64,000 bases of DNA. Source: NORP233 sp050186825. Its GTDB lineage: Bacteria; Planctomycetota; J058. The notes below the pieces were generated by a model. The model searched no databases and had not been told where the DNA came from. It saw only the letters and a list, made by a program, of their open reading frames with translations. The stretch is from NCBI GenBank assembly GCA_050186825.1, contig JBFWYD010000004.1, positions 178,434 through 242,433 on the forward strand, given 5' to 3'. This document shows positions 22,854-29,877 of this stretch, piece by piece. The first letter of the stretch is position 1, and each line of letters opens with the position of its first letter. Made by a program: the position numbers and the translations under genes.

Positions 22854-22925
22854 GGGGTCCTGCACCCGATCCTGTTCCTGCTCGCCGGCCGCCAGCGCGA
22901 GCTGAGCCCCATGACCTGGGCCCTG

Positions 22926-22960
22926 TTCTGCCCGGTTGTTGTTGCTGTTCCGTGTTCTTC
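22926..22960. repeat. family B repeat, right half only (copy 4)
   Basis: GTTCTGCCCGGTTGTTGTTG and the following GTTCCGTGTTCTTCC match the right arm of the family B inverted repeats. No matching left arm was found, so this copy is partial. Confidence 0.65.
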
Positions 22961-23024
22961 CGGGACTAAAGGGCGGGCGCGGGCGGGCCGATAGGGGGGG
23001 AGAGCGACCCCCTGGAGGCCTCCC

Positions 23025-23804
23025 ATGAAGCGCGTGTGCACGCTCCTGTTCCCCTTCCTGCTCCTGGCCGCGGCCGGCTGCTCGAGCGCCGAGCCCCTCG
23101 AGGAGCGCATCCGCGAGCTGAACTGGCAGCTCGACGCCTCCGAGCAGGCGGCCGAGCAGTCCAGCGTGGACAAGCGCCTGGCCCAGCGCGAGCTCGAGCT
23201 CGCGCGCAACAACGGCAAGGTGCTCCAGGAGAAGCTGGCGCTCGCTTACGACGCCCTGCGCGAGGCGCGCACCCGCCTGGACGAGTCGCTCAAGGACCGC
23301 CTGACCCAGCTCTCCGAGGCCCAGCCGGGCAAGAAGCTCGAGATCTCGCAGTACGGCGGCGTGGTGCTGGAGAGCGGGATCCTGTTCAAGCCGGGCCAGC
23401 ACGAGCTGACCGGGCCGGGCAAGCAGGCGATCGAGCCGCTGGTGCAGAAGCTCAAGGAGAAGGAGTACGACGACTACGAGATCGAGCTCGCCGGCCACAC
23501 CGACTCCGACCCGATCCGCCGGACCAAGTCGCGCTACCGCGACAACTGGGACCTGGGCGCCATGCGCGCCAACAGCGTGCGCCTCTACCTGATCGAGCAG
23601 GGGATCGCGACCGAGCGGCTCCAGCTCTCGAGCTGGGGCCACCACCATCCGATCGAGCCGGGCAACAAGGCCCGCAACCGCCGCGTGGAGATCATGCTCC
23701 ACAAGCAGGGCAAGGAGGCCTCGCTGCCCGCCTCGGCGCCCAAGGCCGCGGGCGGCCAGGCCGCGGCCCAGGCGCAGCCCGCCGAGGGGGGCGAGGCCAA
23801 GTAG
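23025..23804 (+). CDS. OmpA-like peptidoglycan-associated lipoprotein
   Basis: A 259-residue lipoprotein with lipobox LAAAGC. A coiled-coil region follows (about 28-95). The OmpA/MotB-type C-terminal domain includes GVVLESGILFKPGQHELTG, the peptidoglycan-binding IELAGHTDSDPI segment and NRRVEIMLHKQG. It should tether the envelope to peptidoglycan. The C-terminal 30 residues are Ala/Gln-rich. ATG follows GGAGGCCTCCC. A GATAGG box lies about 35 nt upstream. Confidence 0.88.
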   Translation: MKRVCTLLFPFLLLAAAGCSSAEPLEERIRELNWQLDASEQAAEQSSVDKRLAQRELELARNNGKVLQEKLALAYDALREARTRLDESLKDRLTQLSEAQPGKKLEISQYGGVVLESGILFKPGQHELTGPGKQAIEPLVQKLKEKEYDDYEIELAGHTDSDPIRRTKSRYRDNWDLGAMRANSVRLYLIEQGIATERLQLSSWGHHHPIEPGNKARNRRVEIMLHKQGKEASLPASAPKAAGGQAAAQAQPAEGGEAK

Positions 23805-23831
23805 CAGCCGCCTCGAGCGGAGCGAAACGCA

Positions 23832-23857
23832 GAGGCCGCGCCCCGGGGCGCGGCCTC
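23832..23857 (+). terminator. GC hairpin after the OmpA-like gene
   Basis: Perfect 11-bp stem (GAGGCCGCGCC with GGCGCGGCCTC) and CCGG loop, followed by GCGCGTTCC. The T tract is weak. Confidence 0.6.
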
Positions 23858-23940
23858 GCGCGTTCCGGAGCCCAGGCGCTCAGCCCTCGCGCCGGTCGAC
23901 CTCGGGCCCCGGGCGCGCGGGCGTGCTAGCGTCTGCCCCC

Positions 23941-24975
23941 ATGCGGAGCTGGCGCCAGCGGCTGGGCGAACGGCTGTGGGTCCACATCAACTTCCTGCGG
24001 GTGGTGGTCCCGCAGTTCAAGGTCTCGCTCCTGATCTTCGTGCTCCTGAACCTGGTGGGCGCGCTCGTGATCTGGAGCGAGGGCGCCCGCGAGCGGACCT
24101 TCCCGGCCGCGGTCTACACGGCCCTGGCGCTGAACTTCTTCGAGGTCGCCGACCCCTACCCGCAGCACGGCGGGGTCCTGATCCAGGCCGTCTACTTCCT
24201 GCTCCCGACGCTCGGCCTCTCGGTGATCGCCGAGGGTGTGGTGCGCCTGGGGGTGGTGATCTTCAACCGCAAGCAGCTCTCGCCGGAGTGGCACATGGCG
24301 CTGGCAGCCAGCTTCAAGAACCACGTCGTCGTGGCCGGGCTCGGCCGGATCGGCCTGCGCGTGGCGCTGCGCCTCCAGGGCGACGAGCACCTGGTCGGGA
24401 TCGAGGCCAAGCCCGAGGGGCTGAACCAGCTCTCGGAGAACGTGGCCGTGCTCGTGGGCGACGCCACCGAGGTCGAGATGCTCGAGCAGGCCAACGTGCG
24501 CCAGGCGCGCGCGATCCTGGCCCTGACCGACAACGACCTTGCCAACCTCGAGATCGCGCTCAACGCGCGCGAGCTGAACCCGAACATCCGCGTCGTGCTG
24601 CGCATGTTCAACGAGCGCCTCGGGCATCAGCTCGTGGAGCGCTTCGGCTTCGACGCCGTCTACTCGACCTCGGCCCTGGCCGCGCCGAGCTTCCAGGCCG
24701 CCCTCTACAGCAACCGCATCCTCCAGACGATCGAGCTCGGCTCGGGGCACTCGGTGCACCTGGCCCGCTTCCAGATCCCCGCCCGCTGCGCGCTGGTGGG
24801 CAAGACCGTGATCGCCCTCGAGCAGGACCACGGGATCTCGGTGGTGCTCCACCACACCGCCGGGCGCCAGGACCTGCTCCCCTCGGTCGACGCGCACGTG
24901 GGCGCCAACGACGAGCTCTACGTGCTCGGCCGCCTGCGCGAGCTCGAGGCCCTCGGCAAGCTCGTCGACGGCTGA
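23941..24975 (+). CDS. two-helix ion-channel-like protein with RCK (TrkA-N/TrkA-C) domains
   Basis: A 344-residue protein. Two membrane helices, about 29-46 (SLLIFVLLNLVGALVIW) and 82-102 (AVYFLLPTLGLSVIAEGVV), precede an RCK nucleotide-binding domain (NHVVVAGLGRIGLRVALRL, then VLVGDATEVEMLEQANV) and a TrkA-C-like domain. This is the layout of Kch/MthK-type potassium channels, whose RCK domains bind NAD(H), ATP or Ca2+. The pore loop lacks a TVGYG-like selectivity filter (YTALALNFFEVADPYPQ), so the ion path, if any, is atypical. ATG 23941 lies 8 nt after TAGCGT with no ribosome site. A macro-CHAT gene starts 47 bp downstream. Confidence 0.82.
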   Translation: MRSWRQRLGERLWVHINFLRVVVPQFKVSLLIFVLLNLVGALVIWSEGARERTFPAAVYTALALNFFEVADPYPQHGGVLIQAVYFLLPTLGLSVIAEGVVRLGVVIFNRKQLSPEWHMALAASFKNHVVVAGLGRIGLRVALRLQGDEHLVGIEAKPEGLNQLSENVAVLVGDATEVEMLEQANVRQARAILALTDNDLANLEIALNARELNPNIRVVLRMFNERLGHQLVERFGFDAVYSTSALAAPSFQAALYSNRILQTIELGSGHSVHLARFQIPARCALVGKTVIALEQDHGISVVLHHTAGRQDLLPSVDAHVGANDELYVLGRLRELEALGKLVDG

Positions 24976-25022
24976 GCCCCGCCGGGGTGGCGCCGCGCCC
25001 GCGGGGCGGTTGGGATGCCCCC

Positions 25023-26582
25023 GTGAGGCGCGAGTACGAGGTCGGCGGCCGCAAGCTCGAGATCCACCTGGGCGACATCACCCAGCTCGTGGTCGACGCG
25101 ATCGTCAACAGCGAGAACTCGGACCTGATCATGGACCGGCCCGGCGGGCCGAGCGTGTCGGGGGCGATCCGCGCGCTCGAGGGCGACGGGATGGCCGAGG
25201 CCCTGGCCCGGCTGGGGCCGATCGAGCCCGGGCGGGCGGTGGTCACGCCGGCCAGCAAGCTCTTCTGCCGCTGGATCGTGCACGCGGCCTCGGTGGTCAA
25301 GACCGAGGAGGGGCACCGCACCTCGCTGCCCTGGATCCGCGAGGCCGTGCGCTCGAGCCTCCAGCTCGCCGCGGGGCTGGGGCTGGAGTCGATCGCCTTC
25401 CCGGCCTTCGGGGTCCGCGCCACCGACGTCGGCTCCGAGCGCTCGAGCGAGGCCATGGTCGAGGAGCTCGTCGCCGGGCTGCGCCAGCCGACCTCGCTGC
25501 GGCGGATCGTGGTCGCGTTGCTCGACCCGAGCACCTTCCTGACCTTCTTCGAGCAGGCCATGGCTCGGGCCACCCAGGCCAACGAGCCGCTCACGCTCCG
25601 GATCACGCATCAGCCCGAGGCGCTCGGCTTCGCCTTCGAGGACGCGGGCCCGGTGGCCCAGGTCGCGCGCGCGCCCTTCCCCAGCGGCGTCGAGGCGGAG
25701 CTCGAGCAGCGCCTGGCCCCGCTCCTCGACCACGGCGGCCGACGGCTGCGCGACCTCGAGGGCGAGCTCCAGGCCCTGGGCGGCGCCCTGAACCAGCTCC
25801 TCCCCCCCGAGGTGCGCGAGCGGCTGCGGGCCGAGCCGGAGCGCGCGCTCCGGCTGCAGCTCGACGAGCGTGTGGCGGGGATCCCCTTCGAGCTGGCGCG
25901 CGACGGCCAGCGCTACCTGGCCGAGCGCCCGCTGGACCGGCGCCTGATCTCGAGCGCCCCCGCGCGCCCGCCCGTGGACGCGCGCCCGCGCGAGCGCCTC
26001 GAGGCGCTGGTCCTCGCGGGCGGCCTGAGCGAGCTCCCCAGCTCGGCGCGCGAGGGCGAGGCGGTGCTCGACCTGCTCTGGCGGCGCGCGGCCCCGCGCG
26101 CGCGCCTGACCCACCTCGCCGACCGCCGCGCCACGCGGGCCGCCGTGCTGGCCGCGCTGCCCCGCGCGGAGCTGCTCCACTGGTGCGGGCACACCGAGCG
26201 CGCCCAGGAGCGGGTGGCCTGGTGCCTGGGCGAGGGGACCCGGCTCGGCGCCGAGGACGTGGCCAGCCAGCCGCTCGCGGCGCGGCTGGTGTTCCTGAAC
26301 ACCTGCGGGCGCGCGGGCAACCAGGTGATGGCCCGGGCCTTCCTGCTGGCCGGGGCGCGCAACGTGGTCTCGACCCTGTGGGACGTGGCCGACGAACCCG
26401 CGCGCCGCTTCGCGCTCCACTGCTACGAGGAGCTCTGTCTGGGGCGGACCCTCGGCGAGGCGCTCCTGGCCGCCCGCCGCCAGCTCCGCGCCGAGGGCGC
26501 GATCCACTGGCTCGCCTACCAGCACTACGGCGACGGGCGCGAGCGCGTGTTCGAGCCCATGGCCAGCGGCGCGCGCCGCTAG
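25023..26582 (+). CDS. macro domain-CHAT protease fusion protein
   Basis: A 519-residue protein with two recognisable domains. Residues 5-185 are a macro domain: IHLGDITQLVVDAIVNSENS, the GGPSVSGAIRALEGDG loop and IAFPAFGV; such domains bind ADP-ribose or related NAD metabolites. Residues 260-519 are a CHAT caspase-like peptidase: the catalytic His in LLHWCGHTE near residue 386 and Cys in FLNTCGRAGNQ near 426, followed by LLAGARNVVSTLWDV. Both catalytic residues are present. The start is GTG 25023; homology begins almost at once. It is probably cotranscribed with the RCK gene. A sensor-protease role is inferred, not shown. Confidence 0.82.
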   Translation: MRREYEVGGRKLEIHLGDITQLVVDAIVNSENSDLIMDRPGGPSVSGAIRALEGDGMAEALARLGPIEPGRAVVTPASKLFCRWIVHAASVVKTEEGHRTSLPWIREAVRSSLQLAAGLGLESIAFPAFGVRATDVGSERSSEAMVEELVAGLRQPTSLRRIVVALLDPSTFLTFFEQAMARATQANEPLTLRITHQPEALGFAFEDAGPVAQVARAPFPSGVEAELEQRLAPLLDHGGRRLRDLEGELQALGGALNQLLPPEVRERLRAEPERALRLQLDERVAGIPFELARDGQRYLAERPLDRRLISSAPARPPVDARPRERLEALVLAGGLSELPSSAREGEAVLDLLWRRAAPRARLTHLADRRATRAAVLAALPRAELLHWCGHTERAQERVAWCLGEGTRLGAEDVASQPLAARLVFLNTCGRAGNQVMARAFLLAGARNVVSTLWDVADEPARRFALHCYEELCLGRTLGEALLAARRQLRAEGAIHWLAYQHYGDGRERVFEPMASGARR

Positions 26583-26681
26583 CGCCCGCCTGCGGCGCGA
26601 CTTCGCGCCGGACGGCGACGACGCGCCTGGTCGTGTGCAATCATGGCGCCCGGTCGAGTCGGGGTCGTTGCGAGGAAGTCC

Positions 26682-27494
26682 ATGCCCGGGCCCTCTCCTG
26701 ACTGGGGGCGTGTCGCCAAGACGCTCCGGCACCTGCATCGCGCCGGCGAGGCCCTGCGCTGCGCGCGCGAGGCGCGCGACGCGCTCACGGTCACCCTGGC
26801 CTACACCGGCGCGCGCCAGCCGGCCTACCCCTACCTGCTCCGGCTGCGCGACGGCTTCGAGCTGCGCTGCGAGAGCTGGCTGGAGCTGGTGACCAGCTGG
26901 GTGGTCCTGTTCCGCGGCGAGTACCCCGACCCGCGCGGCTGTCGCGTGATCGTGGACGCGGGCGCCAACATTGGCGCCTTCACCCTGCTCGCGGCGCGCC
27001 GCTCACCCGCGGCCCGGATCGTGGCGCTCGAGCCCTCGCCCGAGACCTTCGCGCGCCTCGAGGAGCTCGTGGCTCGCAACCGGCTCGGGGCGCGCGTGCG
27101 CCCGCTCCAGCTGGCCCTGGCCGCCGAGCCCGGCCGGCGCTGGTTCCGCGGCGCCGAGGCGCCCAGCCACCTGCGCGCGCTGGTGGGCAAGGGCGAGGGT
27201 GACCCCGTCGAGGCCGTGGACCTGGCCGGGCTGTTCGCGCGCGAGGGCCTCGAGCGCGTGGACCTGCTCAAGCTCGACGTGGAGGGCGAGGAGCACGGCC
27301 TGTTCGCGCGGGCCAGCGACGAGCTCCTGGCCCGCGTGGACGCGATCGCGCTCGAGTACCACCCCGCCGGGCGCGGCGCCAAGCGGCGCCTGGTCGAGCG
27401 CCTGGCGCGCGCCGGCCTGCACCTGGTCCACGACCGCTCCGAGGCCCCCGAGCACGGGGTCGCCTGGTTCCAGCGCCTGGCGCGCCGCGCCTGA
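26682..27494 (+). CDS. FkbM-family SAM-dependent methyltransferase
   Basis: A 270-residue protein with the FkbM layout: VIVDAGANIGAFTLLAARRS (SAM-binding loop, about residues 91-110), IVALEPSPETFARLEELV, and VDLLKLDVEGEEHGLF. FkbM enzymes O-methylate small molecules or sugars; the substrate here is unknown. ATG at 26682 has GAGGAA upstream and is preferred over ATG 26643. It lies 99 bp after the macro-CHAT gene on the same strand; a functional link is possible but not shown. Confidence 0.82.
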   Translation: MPGPSPDWGRVAKTLRHLHRAGEALRCAREARDALTVTLAYTGARQPAYPYLLRLRDGFELRCESWLELVTSWVVLFRGEYPDPRGCRVIVDAGANIGAFTLLAARRSPAARIVALEPSPETFARLEELVARNRLGARVRPLQLALAAEPGRRWFRGAEAPSHLRALVGKGEGDPVEAVDLAGLFAREGLERVDLLKLDVEGEEHGLFARASDELLARVDAIALEYHPAGRGAKRRLVERLARAGLHLVHDRSEAPEHGVAWFQRLARRA

Positions 27495-27552
27495 GCCCCC
27501 GCCGTCCTGGCCAGGGCCGGGGGCTCGGGTTCAACTGGACGGCGGAGGCAGC

Positions 27553-28761
27553 ATGGTCCAGATCCAGGGGCAGGTGGAGCCCGGCTTCGAGCCCGTCCGC
27601 GCCGCCTTCGAGGAGAACTTCCGCGAGCGCCGCGAGCGCGGGGCCGCGGTCTACGCGACCCTCGAGGGGCGGACCGTGGTCGACCTCTGGGCCGGCGACG
27701 CCGGCGGGGGCCGCCCCTGGACCCGCGAGACCGCGACCACGATCTGGTCGAGCACCAAGGGCCTGGTCGCGGTCGCCTACCTGCTGCTCGTCGACCGCGG
27801 CCTGCTCGACCTCGACCGCCCGGTCTCCGCCTACTGGCCGGGCTTCCAGGGCGCAGGCAAGGATGGGATCACCGTCCGCACGCTGCTGAACCACCGCGCC
27901 GGCCTGGCCTACATCCCCGCCTCGCTGCGGGTCGAGGACCTCGCCGAGCCCGAGCGCGTGGCCGAGGTGCTCGAGCGCGTGCGCCCGCTCTGGGCGCCGG
28001 GCAGCGCGCAGGGCTACCACGCGATCTCCTGGGGGGCGTTTACCGGCGAGCTCTTCCGCCGCGTCGCCGGCCAGAGCGTGGGCGCCTTCCTGCGCGAGCA
28101 GGTGACGGGCCCGCTGCGCGCTGGGGTGCACCTCGGCCTCCCGCTCGACCATCCCTTCCGCGAGCACGTCGTGGACGTGATCCCCAACACCAAGCGCGAG
28201 CTGCTGCGCCGGGCCCTGCCCGAGGCCCTGTTCGGCGACAGCACCGAGACCCGGATCTTCCGCAAGATCCCCAACGCCGGGAGCGAGGTCGGCCGCGCCT
28301 TCCGCTCCGGCCCGAGCTTCGGCCGCCGCCAGCTCCAGGCGGTCAACGACCCCGCGATCCAGGCGCTGGAGCTCCCCTGGTGCGGCGCCCTCGCCAGCGC
28401 CGAGGGCCTGGCCCGGATCTACACCCCGCTGGCCCTCGGCGGCTCCTGGGAGGGCGTGACCCTCTGCCGCCCCGAGACCATCGAGCCCGTCACCAAGCTC
28501 CAGAGCTGGTCCGAGCGCGACCTCGTGCTCCAGAAGCCGATCGGCTGGACCCAGGGCTTCTGCAAGGACGAGCAGCACCTCGTCTCGCCCAACGTCGAGG
28601 CCTTCGGCCACAGCGGCATGGGCGGCTCGGTCGGCTTCGCCGACCCCAAGGAGCGGCTGGCCATGGGCTACGTCATGAACCGCATGGACTGGCGGGTGCG
28701 CTCGCCGCGGATGATCGCGCTCTGCCAGGCGGTCTACCGCTGCCTGGGAGTGCCGGTCTAG
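27553..28761 (+). CDS. beta-lactamase-family serine hydrolase
   Basis: A 402-residue class C beta-lactamase/EstB-like protein. The nucleophile motif SSTK is at 65-68, the Tyr element YHAIS near 155 and the third motif HSG near 353. No signal peptide is seen, so a cytoplasmic esterase or peptidase is more likely than an antibiotic-resistance enzyme. ATG follows GGAGGCAGC. The stop is followed within 2 bp by a family A palindrome. Confidence 0.85.
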   Translation: MVQIQGQVEPGFEPVRAAFEENFRERRERGAAVYATLEGRTVVDLWAGDAGGGRPWTRETATTIWSSTKGLVAVAYLLLVDRGLLDLDRPVSAYWPGFQGAGKDGITVRTLLNHRAGLAYIPASLRVEDLAEPERVAEVLERVRPLWAPGSAQGYHAISWGAFTGELFRRVAGQSVGAFLREQVTGPLRAGVHLGLPLDHPFREHVVDVIPNTKRELLRRALPEALFGDSTETRIFRKIPNAGSEVGRAFRSGPSFGRRQLQAVNDPAIQALELPWCGALASAEGLARIYTPLALGGSWEGVTLCRPETIEPVTKLQSWSERDLVLQKPIGWTQGFCKDEQHLVSPNVEAFGHSGMGGSVGFADPKERLAMGYVMNRMDWRVRSPRMIALCQAVYRCLGVPV

Positions 28762-28762
28762 A

Positions 28763-28852
28763 CGCCAGCCCACGATTCCGAGGGGTCACGATCGACCGCG
28801 TCTCGCGCATCGAGCCGCCAGGTGTGTGACCCCTCGGAATCGTGGCCTGGCG
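28763..28852. repeat. family A palindromic repeat, copy 2
   Basis: CACGATTCCGAGGGGTCAC (28771-28789) is perfectly complementary to 28826-28844, and pairing extends outward to 28763 and 28852 with one mismatch. It begins 2 bp after a stop codon. The centre is 36 nt. Confidence 0.88.
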
Positions 28853-28925
28853 ACCTAAGGAGTGTGACTCCCCAGTGGTCCGGGGCGGCAAGCCATGCCT
28901 TGCGAAGCTGGCTGCAAGAGGCTCA

Positions 28926-29561
28926 TTAGCCCCCGCTCCTGCTGTCGCCCTTCGCTGTTGCGCCTAGGCGACGCGCTGACGCCGCTCGGGCGCCTTGGCA
29001 GAGGAATCTTGGCTGGCGCCTCGGGCCTGGGCGCCACGGCGCAACCACCGATGATCGTGGCTTCTCGCTTGGCCCGGCGGACCTCGCCGTCGCCGCGGCC
29101 CCCCCCCACCCGAGCGTCCATGGGACGCGGGGTAGATCCAGCGCGAGTCCGATCCACGCGGCGACGGCCAGCGCTCCTGCGGCCAGGGCGATCGGCACCA
29201 CCGTCACGAGCGCCAAGGCAGCCGGGAGGCCCGTTGCCGGCAGCCACAGCGCGACGTGCCCCGGCGCGGACCACGTGAGCGCGGCCAGGCCCATGGCGCG
29301 CAGGGCGCGCCGCGCGTCTCGGGGCTGGCTCAGCTGCACCACGATCAGGATCGAGAACGCGACCACGAGTCCGGCCGCCCAGCTCGCGGGCGACCAGGTC
29401 CACGCGGCCACGCGCAGGGCGAGCTTGGTCGGTAGCGGCAGGTTGGAGCCGCGAGCCGCGTAGGCCGGCAGCAGCACCCCGAGCGATACCTTCAGCGACC
29501 AGGCGCACGCGAGCACGAGCGACAGCCAGGGCGCGGCCCGGGCCCGGTCAGGGCGCTCCAT
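28926..29561 (-). CDS. hypothetical integral membrane protein
   Basis: A 211-residue protein with about four hydrophobic helices in the first 150 residues (LSLVLACAWSLKVSLGVLL, AGLVVAFSILIVVQL, HVALWLPATGLPAALALVT, ALAAGALAVAAWIGLAL). The layout resembles small YIP1-like membrane proteins, but no motif allows a name. The last 55 residues are Arg/Pro/Ser rich and could be read-through into non-coding sequence. ATG 29561 has AGGAGG upstream. It is divergent from and slightly overlaps the next gene's ATG. Confidence 0.6.
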   Translation of the reverse strand: MERPDRARAAPWLSLVLACAWSLKVSLGVLLPAYAARGSNLPLPTKLALRVAAWTWSPASWAAGLVVAFSILIVVQLSQPRDARRALRAMGLAALTWSAPGHVALWLPATGLPAALALVTVVPIALAAGALAVAAWIGLALDLPRVPWTLGWGGAAATARSAGPSEKPRSSVVAPWRPGPRRQPRFLCQGARAASARRLGATAKGDSRSGG

Positions 29562-29877
29562 GGCGGCCTCCTGCGTCGGACGTCGGCCGCCCCTGCGGGT
29601 TCAGCCCGGACGGCGCGAGGCGCGCTTCTTCGCCTCGAACCATCGCGGCCTCTATCGCCTGCTCCCGAGCGTGGGCGAGGAGGCGGACGCGATCTGGCTC
29701 TGGCTGCTCAAGGAGCTCACGCTCCAGGCCAGGCTGGCCGCGGTCCGTCGCGGTTCGGACCAGGTCTCGCGCGAGGACCTCGAGGCTGCGCTCGGGGCCA
29801 CGCGCGAGCACATGACGCTCGCGACCCGCGGGCTCCAGGACCGCGGGCAGGTGGGCTTCGGCGCCCCGTCGGTCTAG
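29560..29877 (+). CDS. small helical protein, possible histone-fold
   Basis: A 105-residue protein. Residues 28-85 fit a histone-fold pattern: a short helix (HRGLYRLLPS), a long amphipathic helix of about 28 residues (GEEADAIWLWLLKELTLQAR and on), a short loop (SDQV) and a third helix starting SREDLEAAL. The V-S-R-E-D-L-E-A-A-L segment is typical of the third helix of histone-fold proteins. The N-terminal 27 residues are Arg-rich. The fold call is a visual inference. Its stop shares CTAG with the convergent kinase gene. Confidence 0.45.
   Translation: MAASCVGRRPPLRVQPGRREARFFASNHRGLYRLLPSVGEEADAIWLWLLKELTLQARLAAVRRGSDQVSREDLEAALGATREHMTLATRGLQDRGQVGFGAPSV

Noticed and set aside
27553..28761. 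Antibiotic-resistance beta-lactamase
   Set aside because: No signal peptide is seen and the layout fits EstB-like serine hydrolases, so resistance cannot be claimed.
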